This document shows positions 47,364-57,128 of a DNA stretch of 64,000 nt, in pieces. This DNA comes from Chaetoceros tenuissimus (taxonomy: Eukaryota > Bacillariophyta > Thalassiosirophyceae > Chaetocerotales > Chaetocerotaceae): the NCBI GenBank assembly GCA_021927905.1, contig BLLK01000057.1:248001-312000 (forward strand). The letters are read 5' to 3'. Positions within the stretch are counted from its first letter, which is position 1. The number at the start of each line of letters is the position of its first letter. Below the pieces are notes generated by a model. The model was given only the letters and a program-made list of their open reading frames with translations. It was not told the DNA's origin and did not search any database. Made by a program: the position numbers and the translations under genes.

Positions 47364-50153
47364 ATGCATGAAACAACCTCGTCCTTCTTCTGGTCTACTT
47401 CCTGGAAATCAAAGCGCAAAAGAACTGTTGCCTCGGTGCTCGTTATTTTGAGCGCATTATTCCTTGCATATACTATAGTCGAGGTTGCCCATCACAATTC
47501 TATTTCTACTCTCATCAATCCTACCAAAATCAATGAAGCTGACGATGCGAAGCGTGCAGAAACACGTTTGAACATTTCTAGAGTACTGCAGGGTAACAAG
47601 CCTGATAATCCATCTGGTGGAACACAAGCTATGCTACAAGACATTATGGATTATGTCCAATCTAATTCGGGAACATTGAGTGATCTAAAAGAAATGATAG
47701 ACAATGTCCAATCGAATATGGGAACACTAGCGAACCAAAACCTGCTGAAAGACTCCGTTGGTGTAGATTTGAAGGGTATGATAGACAATGTTCAATCGAA
47801 TATGGGAACACTAGCGAACCAAAACCTGTTGAAAGACTCCGTTGGTGTAGATTTGAAGGGTATGATAGACAATGTTCAATCGAATATGGGAACATTAGCG
47901 AACCAAAACCTGTTGAAAGACTCCATTGGTGATATAGAAAGTGATGCAACAACAACCCAAGAAATGCTTAGTGATAGTATTGAAGAGTGTCAAGAAGGGA
48001 AAAATACACAACATTTGCAACTATCTTCTTGGTGGACTCATTCATGTGCCATCTTCATGTCCGAAATACAATGTACAGGGACCACGCATCGCGGAGAATT
48101 TGGGATTGATCCTTCCTCCACTCCTTATACATACGGCATTCCAGTTTCATTAGTCTTACCATTTTCCTTATTTCCGGTCAAGGTTGGGACAGGATTTTTC
48201 CACACATGTGTTCTGACAAATCTGAAAACAGTACTTTGCTTCGGTGCGAATGATTATGGTCAGCTTGGAGATGGTACTACATTTGACTCCTTTTCTCCAG
48301 TTGAAGTGATGAAAGATGGTTCTCCCTTACAAGATGTTATTGATCTCGAAGTTGCGGCATATCATGCTTGCGCTATCCAAAAATCTGGTTTGTTTTATTG
48401 CTGGGGAAGGAATGACTACAACCTGCTTGGATGGAATGGACAAGCCAATGTGGCCATGATGACTCTTTCAACAATTTCCACATGCGTTGTATTCAGAGAT
48501 GATCCAACCACTATTTCTTGTAAAGGATCGCAAGATAGAGTCTTGAACATGGACAAAAAATTTATCAAGCTAACGGGGGGTAATTTTCATCATTGTGCTT
48601 TATTTGCAGATAGCAGTGCGGGGTGTTTTGGGCACAGTGGTTATGGTCAGTTTGGTAATGGATCGAGTCAAGGCACTGCAAAGTTTGAGTTTGTACTCAA
48701 AGAAAAGAATAGTTCTGAGCTTCTTTATGGAATCACAGACATCGATGCAGGAGAATATACTACCTGTGTCATAGTCGATAAGAAGCCAATGTGTTTTGGT
48801 ATGAATAATAGATTTCAACTTGGTATTGCGAATGGCGGAAATAATGTTTTGTACCCAACTCCTCCTACTGTCACTCTTCCAACTGGTAAAGAAGCTACCT
48901 CAGCACATGTTGGATGGTATACAGGTCATGTGGTCTATTCGGATAATTCAGTGTACTCTTTTGGAACTAATATGAACGGCCTTCTTGGTGATGGGGCTTA
49001 CAATCATGATCCAAACAGAGTTGTAGGTGATGAAGAAAATGAGGATGCTGCCAAGATGCTATTTTTCGTTACTCCTTTGCAATTTTCAATCAACTATTCT
49101 CATGCATGTGCCCTCTTTTTGTCCAAAGTACAATGTGTAGGTAGTCTAAATGGAGAGCTTCTAAATGGTATTGCACCAGATCAATCGTCCTCTCCAGTGA
49201 CTTTAGCTCTTCCGTATTCCTTATCTCCAGTCAAAGTGATCACTGGAAACAAATACACTTGTATATTGACAAGTTTGAAAACTGTTGTCTGTTTTGGTGT
49301 AAAACTAGTTGGAAAGTATACAAAAAGCACTGTGCCGACTCCATTTCAAGTGATGAAAGCTGGTTCTGCCCTTGAGGATGTCATTGATATCGAAGCTGGA
49401 TCAGATCATGCTTGTGCTATCCAGACATCTGGTCAGCTATATTGCTGGGGTAGGAATTACTATAACCAGCTTGGACATAGTGGCCAAGAAGGTGTTGCAA
49501 TGATGAATCTCTTAAATATGGCTACTTGCGTCGTGATCAAGTCTGATCTTACCCAAGTTAGGTGTAAAGGTCATGATTTCAATGATAAAGTTTATGACAT
49601 GGGCCAAGAAATCGTCAAACTCACTGCAAGACATGAACACCTTTGTGTCTTGCTTGCTGATCAGACCGCCAAATGCGTTGGAAACAATGAATATGGTCAA
49701 CTTGGAAGCGGATCACATGATGATAGTTATGATACTCCAGTATCCGTGAAAGATGTTATAACAGACCCCCCTTATTTCGATGAACCTCCTCCTTTAACTG
49801 GAATCACAGACATCAACGTAGGCTATGATTCTACTTGTCTCGTTGCGAATGGAACTCCAATGTGCTTCGGTAGGAATGCAAACTTTCAACTTGGAATATC
49901 CAAATTTAATGGAGAAGAAGGTGCTGATGTGATATATCCAACGCCATTAACTGTCGGTCTTCCTACTGATAAAGAAGTTGTCTCAGTACACGTTGGAGAA
50001 TATACAGGCCATGCAGTCTATTCGGATCATTCAGTTTATGCCTGGGGAAGTAATACGTGGGGTACTCTCGGAGATGGATCTGAAGATGTAGGCGAGATTA
50101 TTGGTGATGAAATAGGAGAGGATGCAGTCAAAATGGCGTTCACTCTGTTGTAG
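47364..50153 (+). CDS. Membrane-anchored RCC1/BLIP-II-like repeat protein
   Basis: 929 residues. A short cytoplasmic Lys/Arg-rich head, one membrane segment (about 21-42), and three near-identical 28-residue repeats at 107-190 (built on MIDNVQSNMGTLANQ), likely a coiled stalk. After that come two RCC1-like beta-propeller halves (about 210-560 and 570-929) with repeats such as HTCVLTNLKTVLCFGANDYGQLGDG, HACAIQKSGLFYCWGRN and CVIVDKKPMCFGMNNRFQLG. The two halves are duplicates. Type II topology would place the propellers outside the cell or in the lumen, where they may bind ligands. Frame intact; no intron. Confidence 0.85.
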   Translation: MHETTSSFFWSTSWKSKRKRTVASVLVILSALFLAYTIVEVAHHNSISTLINPTKINEADDAKRAETRLNISRVLQGNKPDNPSGGTQAMLQDIMDYVQSNSGTLSDLKEMIDNVQSNMGTLANQNLLKDSVGVDLKGMIDNVQSNMGTLANQNLLKDSVGVDLKGMIDNVQSNMGTLANQNLLKDSIGDIESDATTTQEMLSDSIEECQEGKNTQHLQLSSWWTHSCAIFMSEIQCTGTTHRGEFGIDPSSTPYTYGIPVSLVLPFSLFPVKVGTGFFHTCVLTNLKTVLCFGANDYGQLGDGTTFDSFSPVEVMKDGSPLQDVIDLEVAAYHACAIQKSGLFYCWGRNDYNLLGWNGQANVAMMTLSTISTCVVFRDDPTTISCKGSQDRVLNMDKKFIKLTGGNFHHCALFADSSAGCFGHSGYGQFGNGSSQGTAKFEFVLKEKNSSELLYGITDIDAGEYTTCVIVDKKPMCFGMNNRFQLGIANGGNNVLYPTPPTVTLPTGKEATSAHVGWYTGHVVYSDNSVYSFGTNMNGLLGDGAYNHDPNRVVGDEENEDAAKMLFFVTPLQFSINYSHACALFLSKVQCVGSLNGELLNGIAPDQSSSPVTLALPYSLSPVKVITGNKYTCILTSLKTVVCFGVKLVGKYTKSTVPTPFQVMKAGSALEDVIDIEAGSDHACAIQTSGQLYCWGRNYYNQLGHSGQEGVAMMNLLNMATCVVIKSDLTQVRCKGHDFNDKVYDMGQEIVKLTARHEHLCVLLADQTAKCVGNNEYGQLGSGSHDDSYDTPVSVKDVITDPPYFDEPPPLTGITDINVGYDSTCLVANGTPMCFGRNANFQLGISKFNGEEGADVIYPTPLTVGLPTDKEVVSVHVGEYTGHAVYSDHSVYAWGSNTWGTLGDGSEDVGEIIGDEIGEDAVKMAFTLL
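47682..47933 (+). repeat. 84-bp in-frame tandem repeat, three units
   Basis: Three 28-codon units at 47682, 47766 and 47850 with few changes between them, forming the stalk of the RCC1-like protein. Confidence 0.88.
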
Positions 50154-50515
50154 CATTACAATACCTTACATTAATACATACATATACGTTACGTAAATAG
50201 ATGCGTTCATAGAAAATTGTGAAGAGAACAAACGCAGACAAAAACAAAAGTGCACAACTACCTAACAACTACATATAAGCAAAATTCATGTTTTCATCTA
50301 TTGGACAATTTATGTCAGAATCATTCACACCTTCTTCTTTGTAGACTACAAGTTAAAAAACATGAATAAGTTTGAAACCGGTATATTTGTTTTTAACGTC
50401 TATTTCTCCCTTCACTTTTTTGATTTTGCGAACCCGAACCCATCAATCAATAGTAAACCATTTCTAGTTTCTACATCTCTACTAAGAAACTTTAACTGTC
50501 TTCAGTATATCGACC
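50154..50515. other. Intergenic, promoter of the LRR-PDZ gene
   Basis: 362 bp, AT-rich, nothing recognised. Confidence 0.4.
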
Positions 50516-51607
50516 ATGCTTGTAATTTCAAAGGAGTTTAAGCGTGACCAACCACCAGGAGTTCGGATGTTCAAAGGCAAAAAGACTTATTTTTACAACG
50601 GAGAGAAACTATGGGATGAGGAAAGAGGTCTTCTCATTTATGACAAGGAGGAGAGGAATACCTGGCAAGTCATCATAGTGTTGCACGGCGTAAAAGTGAT
50701 TCCTACCGGTACTTTCCGTGAATGTAAGAATGTTTTGATGGTTATGATGAGTGATACTGTCAAGAGAATTGAAGAAGAAGCTTTCTATCGTTGCACGAGA
50801 CTTGTAAAAGTAAGACTTTCACGAAAACTCGAGTTCATTGGTTTATTTGCATTCAATCAATGTATCTATCTTCGTTCCATTTTCATCCCTCCATCTTGTA
50901 AAAAGATTCGCAACCTTGCTTTCGGCAACTGTAACAAATTGTTGATTTTTGTTGTTTCAAAAAACACCGAACTTGAAAAGCTTGCACTTTCCGACACTCC
51001 ATTGCGAGATGCGTTTCCTCTAGTTGATGGTTACGAAACTGTTGAGAGACTCAACGATTGGGTCAAAAACCTTTATATTGAAAATGAGGAAAATGAACTG
51101 CATCGAGCATGTGCGTCCTGCCATCCGATGTTGGATATCATCTACTCATTAGTAAAACGAAAAGGAATTCAAGCAATGAATACACCTAATGAGATCGACA
51201 TCACTCCATCAGAGTATTTGAGAACGAACCCCTACACAAACATAAAGGAGCAGATGATTCTGAAAAAGTATGTACTTGAAATGATGGGCGAAGTAACCCC
51301 TGAAGTAGAACCTAAGCTTGATTTAGAATCTATTGCAGATGATTTGAATGAAGGGGAGATTTTAATTGTGAATGTTCCTTCTGGTAAATTAGGAGCCGTA
51401 TGGAGCTCATCAGAAGATGAAAAAGTATACATTCGTGAAATCAAAGAAACTTGCTCGATCAAAGATGAAGTACGAGTGAATGATAGATTAATTGGATTGG
51501 ACGATGTTGATGTAAGAAATATGAACAAATCAAGAATCATGAAATTGATTATTGGCAAGAGTGAAAATGAAGCTAGAAAGTTGACGGTTCTGAGAAAGTT
51601 GAATTAG
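50516..51607 (+). CDS. BspA-like LRR protein with ankyrin-like tail and C-terminal PDZ-like domain (LRR-f)
   Basis: 363 residues. Family N-terminus (FKRDQPPGVRMFKGKKTYFYNGEKLW), LRR_5 repeats (VKVIPTGTFREC, VKRIEEEAFYRC, LEFIGLFAFNQC, CKKIRNLAFGNC), then the ankyrin-like tail HRACASCHPMLDIIYSLVKRKG...ITPSEYLRTNPYT...VLEMMGEV. The family normally ends here; this protein adds about 90 residues like a PDZ domain: ILIVNVPSGKLGAVW (carboxylate-loop position), KVYIREIKETCSIKDEVRVNDRLIGLDDVDV and SRIMKLIIG. PDZ domains bind C-terminal peptides, so this member may scaffold a membrane protein. Intact frame. Confidence 0.78.
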   Translation: MLVISKEFKRDQPPGVRMFKGKKTYFYNGEKLWDEERGLLIYDKEERNTWQVIIVLHGVKVIPTGTFRECKNVLMVMMSDTVKRIEEEAFYRCTRLVKVRLSRKLEFIGLFAFNQCIYLRSIFIPPSCKKIRNLAFGNCNKLLIFVVSKNTELEKLALSDTPLRDAFPLVDGYETVERLNDWVKNLYIENEENELHRACASCHPMLDIIYSLVKRKGIQAMNTPNEIDITPSEYLRTNPYTNIKEQMILKKYVLEMMGEVTPEVEPKLDLESIADDLNEGEILIVNVPSGKLGAVWSSSEDEKVYIREIKETCSIKDEVRVNDRLIGLDDVDVRNMNKSRIMKLIIGKSENEARKLTVLRKLN

Positions 51608-51958
51608 ATATAATAAGCAAAGTGGATTATTGATTGATCAATCTTTAAATATCAACAGAGATATAGTGAATGTAGTACTTTACTTCATTCTAGAAACCTT
51701 CCCAAAGAGATAAAGAAGCGATGTTGAAGGATCGAAAATCAATTTTATGAGAATATTTCAAGCCGTTTTTCGTGATATAACGTCTATCTTTGATTGAGTG
51801 AGTCATCACTGCGTCATGTCGCATGACTTTCTACCGCGATTGAACATCCATGTGTGCGGTACACACTTTGTTCTTTGGAGATGTTGACACTGTTCTAGCT
51901 ACAACTCTCCGCTGCCTTTATGATCTTATTATAAAAACTAAAGAGAAATCATACAATC
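51608..51958. other. Intergenic, promoter of the GPCR gene at 51959
   Basis: 351 bp. No recognisable motif; short frames here look random. Confidence 0.4.
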
Positions 51959-53769
51959 ATGCCCTTTTCAAATTCGCAATTTATAGCAATCATTACGATT
52001 CCCATCTTTTCAGGAACTCTGTCTTTTGTGTCATCACTAGCTCTCATATTTTGCATCTTGGTCTATTCACAACTAAAGCTAGATTGCGTTGTACGAAGAA
52101 TATTGTTTGGGTTTTGTATTCATGATTGCCTTTCATCATTAGTTGCAATCCTATCAGTGTCCATGGTACCGAGAGACACAAGTCCTATCGCGAGTAATTA
52201 TGCAGTTGGGAATGTCATTACATGCGATATTCAGGGGTAAGTAAACAGGAATCTTTATTACAATTGTTTGCTTCCGGACTTTTTATTTGGCTGCGATACT
52301 ACTTTTCTATAATCTTATAAAATCTTGCTAACTCATTCTTCAAATACATGAAAAACAGATTTATGCAGCAAGTTGGATCGTTAGCATCTCTATTGTATAA
52401 TCTCTCTCTTTCAGTATATTATCTCGCAATATTGAAATACAACATGAGAGAAAAAGATATTGCAAAGAAGCTTGAGCCTTTCCTTCATATTATACCAAAT
52501 GGGTTTGCTTTGGGCTCTGGTATATTCCTTGCTATTGAAAAGCAATATGCTCCTCTACAAAATGCACATACATGCTGGCTTGGAGTATATCCTCAAGGTT
52601 GCCTCGGCAATCTTGATGTTGAATGTGAAAGGGGGAGTAGTAAGACTCTCACATATGCAAAATGGCTTGGTGTAATTCCGTTCTGTGCTACATATTTCGT
52701 AATGATTGTCGCTATGATGGTGATTATTTACCACGTTGTACAACAAAAGAGAAAAGGCGATCGATGGAGAATCCAACAAGATTCTCGCAAGACTTGCTAT
52801 GGGAACCTTTGCTCTCTTCTTTGTTTCCTAAAGAAGGAAGAATCTACGAATCATATTCCACAAACATCTCACCCACAAACATCTCATCATTCAATGATCT
52901 CTGCGGCAATGACTGCAAAACAAGAAAGGATGCGCCAAAGTCTAAGATATTCGCAAATTGCCAAGTATGGAGTGTGCGAGATCCCTGATCGAAAAGTGGC
53001 AAGCATAAAGTCGTCCAATTCGTCTCCGGACGAAGAAAACATCATTGGAGCAGCGGCAGCTAGTAGATCTGGAAATAAGCACGATCCTCTTGCATTCAAC
53101 ATGAGTAAGGTGAAACATATGATTCGAAAAGAATCAAACTTGCGTCTCAATGAAGAAATTATTTTAAGCAAAAACAATACAGAGAAGCAAGACAAGCCAT
53201 TGCGTAACAAGTCTGTATCCACTCGAAGGTCCTCCACAGCAGACATGGAAGAGGCAACAAAAGTTGCAACTACCCAATGCCTACTGTATATCATGAGCTT
53301 TTTCTTATGTTATACATTTGTAATTATAGCTCGCATATACGGAATCACAAGTCGTCCAGCGCCGTTTCCAGTGCTTATACTGTCTCGATTCTTCTTGCCG
53401 ATACAAGGATTCTTTGTCATCTTGGTTTATTCCAGACCTCACATTAGGTCTATTCGCGTCAATACCCCAAGTATAACATGGTCACAAGCATTTATGATTG
53501 CATTAAAAGGAGGCGGTGACAATGATAATGGAAGCCGAGCAATCAATAATACAAATCTAATTATTGATCCAGAAGGTATTGACGCTCCTCGTCTGCCGGA
53601 GGAAGAACGTAAAAGAAGGCAGGAGATTATTCGGCAAGCTTATTTGAGAAGGGCTAGTACACGCAGTAGCTATGTCAGTCTACCTACGTCGCTACTAGAG
53701 ACTCCAGCTCATGATGAGCATAGTACTAGAGAGGAGCATGACACTGTGGTTGGAGAAGGCTCAAGTTAG
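51959..53769 (+). CDS. GPCR, cAMP-receptor-like, one intron
   Basis: Exon 1 51959-52236, intron 52237-52358 (122 bp, GTAAGT...AACAG), exon 2 52359-53769; about 562 residues. TM1 and TM2 lie in exon 1 (ITIPIFSGTLSFVSSLALIF; RRILFGFCIHDCLSS); exon 2 has TM3-TM7. Extracellular loop 2 has a Cys-rich signature, CWLGVYPQGC...VECERGS, shared with the GPCR at 60568-62314 (CFINAYPREC...VCERGS). A long third cytoplasmic loop of about 200 polar residues precedes TM6 and TM7 (SRFFLPIQGFFVILVYSRP). The intron sits at CDIQG/F, the same phase and residue as in the other gene. The ligand is unknown. Confidence 0.85.
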
Positions 53770-53862
53770 ATACTTCGTAAACTAAATGATAGCATCCCTT
53801 TTTAAAAGCTCAATTCTTAACCTCGCGAGTGTCTGTATTGATTCATTTGGTGTCAAAAACGT

Positions 53863-54740
53863 TTATGCTTCAGCAATACCCAGTTCTTCTCCTTCTTTAT
53901 TTGTAGAAAGAGGCAATGGTATCATCTGGTAAGCATTTGTATTCAAAGTATTGTCATACGGACTTGAGGTGGATGAATTGGAGCGTGATATTGACCTCCC
54001 AAACAACTTTCTACACATCACAAAGGCATAAAGCATGGCATGCACAATGTATAAAACGCATCCTGGGAATAAAGGAGTCATGTAAGCAAGTAGAATTACA
54101 TTGAATGCAATCTTGGAGAAATAACTTTACCTGAAATCAGCAAGCTGTTAGTCATATTCCAGTAGTAAACGAAATCATAATATCGATACCCGACAATCGT
54201 AGTAGCAACCGACTCAATTCGCATTATTCCATAGACTATGAAAAATGACCATCCTAAAAATGCAAAAATCATTGTTATAAAATATAAAATCCCCTCTGTT
54301 CTATTGAAATATGTAATGTACAGTTGGCAGGTAGCAATAATTAAACTTCCAGCAATCCAAAATCCTGCCAGAAAGCTATTTCCTCCCCCATACCTTAAGT
54401 GTCTAGACATACTTGGAAGAGTTAGAAAGTCAATCGTAGAAGAGAATGTTAGAAATAGGCTTCCTAACATTTGTATAATGATTACACATATATTCAATTT
54501 CATTATCCGTACGAATGCCTCTATTAAAATTGATATGAAAAGCACAATGAAACCAGAAATCATCAGCCCCTCCTTTATGTGATGATAGCACATCCAGTCG
54601 CCACATAGTTCTTTCAATCTATCTTGGGGACTTCCGCTGTGATCAAGCACTGAACCCGAAAGGACTAAAATACTAAAGCACAGTTTAGAGATCACTGTGA
54701 TGATAAGTAGAAGAAGTTGTTTATTACAACAGCCGCTCAT
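53863..54740 (-). CDS. Six-TM membrane protein with one intron (6TM-H)
   Basis: Exon 1 54740-54131, intron 54130-54063 (68 bp, GTAAAG...TTCCCAG), exon 2 54062-53863; about 269 residues. The start MSGCCNKQLLLLIITVISK aligns with other family starts. TM1 to TM6 are all present (FSILVLSGSVL; FIVLFISILIEAF; MLGSLFLTFSS; LAGFWIAGSLIIATCQ; TMIFAFLGWSFFIVYGIM; NSLLISG/CVLYIVHAMLY), with the Cys loop (LCGDWMCYHH) after TM1. The tail is Ser-rich with NTNAYQMIPL. This is the only spliced, undamaged copy that shows the intron. It stands head to head with LRR-g. Confidence 0.82.
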
Positions 54741-55175
54741 GTTTGTATATGCTGAATAGATACTGCACCACCTTTTGTTTAAAGTTTGATGCGTTCGTGT
54801 TGCGGTAATATTAGAGTGGGCAGAAGCTGCTGATGCTAGGGTTCGCATTCATTGAAAGTAGATGAGAAGTCCAGAGCTAAGATAATGACATCATCAACTT
54901 TCTTTCTCTTGAGTGTTATACAACTCCTTTGTGCCTGTATTATCAAGGTCTGTGCTGAATTGCTCATAATTCCATCTCTGATTTTACAATCATTGAGCTG
55001 TAAGTACTTCATTATGGATAGTGTTCTAGTTGTTTTGTAATATGTTTGAATTCCCAATTGTCATTATTTAGAATTACATATATTTGAGAACACTTAGTTG
55101 TTCTCAGCTTATTCCTCCCATTTACTACATAATTGAAAAGATACAAAATATAATTCTACATACATGCAATCAATA
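54741..55175. other. Divergent promoter between 6TM-H and LRR-g
   Basis: 435 bp between head-to-head genes. Short frames on both strands show no family similarity. No motif recognised. Confidence 0.4.
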
Positions 55176-55995
55176 ATGAGGTGCTACTAGAAGAATGGCG
55201 GCGGTTCATTCCAGTTGTGAGAATGTACAAAGGGAAGAAAACTCTCTTTTACAACGGAGATAAACTTTGGGAAGAAATTGAAGATGAAATTCGTAGATAT
55301 CAGTACCTTATTTATGATAAAGAAGAACGTGAATCGTGGCAGGTCATCGTCGTTCTTCCCGGAGTTGAGGAGATTCCTGAATATAGTTTCAATAGTTGTA
55401 CGAATCTCAAGACAGTGATGATGGCAGATACAGTCAAGAGAATCGAAAGTCATGCTTTCAATCGTTGCCAAAGTCTCGAGTTTGTGAGACTATCCAGGAA
55501 TGTGGAATATATTGGGATGTCATTCTGTTGCTGTTTTTCCCTGACTTCCATCTTCATTCCACCATCCTGTCAAGAGATAAGTAATGAGGCATTCCGACAT
55601 TGTAAAAAGTTGATCATCCTGAATGTTCCTCAGGATACTCAACTTGGTAGAAAGGTGATTTATGATACGGCATGATTAAAGCATCTCATTTTGAAGTAGA
55701 TAGAATAGGTCGCTATAAACTCGAGAACAATGACGAAGTGAACGAATGGATTAAAGCCTTAAACCAAAGTGAGGAACTTGCTCTCCATCGCGAATGTGCA
55801 TCCTATGAACCATCTGAAGATAACATATTTGAAATCATCAAGTGTCAAGGGCTTCCTTCAATTCATGTCAAGAATCAGATTGGGCTTACAGCTTTTGAAT
55901 ATTTGCAAATGAATCCAAATACTGATTTTGTAATTGACGAGAAGAAATTCATAAATAGACTTATTCTGGAGCTTATGGGTGAAATAATTACTTAA
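55176..55995 (+). pseudogene. BspA-like LRR gene with two frameshifts (LRR-g)
   Basis: The family start is ATGAGG at 55176, but that frame ends at once (TGC TAC TAG), while EEWRRFIPVVRMYKGKKTLFYNG is read in another frame without an ATG. LRR_5 repeats follow (VEEIPEYSFNSC, VKRIESHAFNRC, VEYIGMSFCCC, CQEISNEAFRHC). Near 55673, DTA is followed by TGA where relatives have DTALIRAS; one T seems missing, and the tail (LHRECASYEPSEDNIFEII...LILELMGEIIT) is in the shifted frame. The LRR block resembles LRR-a most. Inactive unless both are assembly errors. Confidence 0.75.
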
Positions 55996-56044
55996 ATTGA
56001 CAAGAAAAAGTTTAATATGGTAACGATATCATTTATTTCACCAA

Positions 56045-56755
56045 TTAGAATGAAAGGACTTCTTCTCTATTCGTAATGTGTTCCATTGCTGTACTTCTTG
56101 CATGGACTTCTTCTCTATTCATAATGTGTTCCATTGCTGTACTTCTTGCATCGTTCCAAATTGATTCGGAATACTCTTGAACAATACTTTCGTTTCTACA
56201 CATAGAATTATCTTTCACATTCCCTAATATTTCAGTATCCATGACTTCATTGCTCTCAGAATCATCATAGTCTATTGGACAAACATTGATTTCAGTTGTA
56301 CATTCATCTTCATTCAGCATGCGAAAATCATCACAACAACCGTCATTCTCCTTTTCATAATGTTGCATGATTTCATCAATAGTCGATTCCGTTTGAGTAG
56401 CAAAATGTTTTCGTCCCTTGACAGGTGACCTCGTCCTCTCCCTTTTCAATTGTCGCTAATAACAAAGAGATTAGAAAATGATTCTCAAATAAACAGATAC
56501 ATCTTTCCCAATCATCCTAATACTCACATTATAAACTCTAGCTTCCAATACCCTTCTTCTCGACCTCTGATCCCTCTCCAAACGCAACCTAGCCCTTTCT
56601 TGATCTTCTGTAATGACAGGTTTTGCATAAACACTTCCTCTGCATATTCGTGGATCAGTATGTATCCATGTATTTTTGGAAATGTCTTGTGGATGAGAAC
56701 GATGTGTGTTGGTGATTTGTGGCACTGAAAAGTTTTTGAGTGGTATGTATTCCAT
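56045..56755 (-). CDS. Radial spoke protein 3 (RSP3)-like, shortened
   Basis: Exon 1 56755-56528, intron 56527-56456 (72 bp, GTGAGT...TTATTAG), exon 2 56455-56045; 212 residues. Two RSP3 landmarks are visible: DPRICRGSVYA (RSP3: D.RVVRGNTYA) and RTRSPVKGRKHFATQTE with following acidic residues (RSP3: TPE.V.GR.H...QT). RSP3 is the A-kinase-anchor-like core dimer of axonemal radial spokes. Here the protein stops about 100 residues after the second motif, so the AKAP/dimerization and spoke-stalk helices are missing. The C-terminus has a duplicated 17-residue segment with TAMEHI(M/T)NREEV. Centric diatom sperm flagella are described as lacking a central pair, so a partial RSP3 is unexpected. Confidence 0.65.
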
Positions 56756-57128
56756 GCCAAGAGTTTTCTTTTGATAAAATAAATGAGCTTAAATGAAATT
56801 TCAAATTGGTTGAGTTTGAATTGCAAGACAAAGGCAAAGACGAAGCAAGTAATTCACCTTTCTTTTCACTTTTTTCTTTTGTTGACACCTCCATCAACAG
56901 TTGGGACTAAATTCTTTGACTCAAGTACATACAGACACTCTACTTCTATCTCTTCTTCTTATCCCTAACAACTAGGTAATACACAAGATACGCTCCTTCA
57001 CCTTCAACTCCACATACGCCGCACCAAAAAACACAAGGCAACGCAAGGATTCTTCCTTATCAAGCTCTTTGTTGCTAACGAAGTAACTACCTCTAGCTAG
57101 TACTACTATCAAAGTCTATATATTCAAA
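56756..57128. promoter_or_regulatory. Divergent promoter between RSP3-like and Lhc genes
   Basis: 373 bp between outward-facing genes. The last 250 bases are pyrimidine-rich and probably form the 5' leader of the Lhc gene. No defined site named. Confidence 0.45.
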
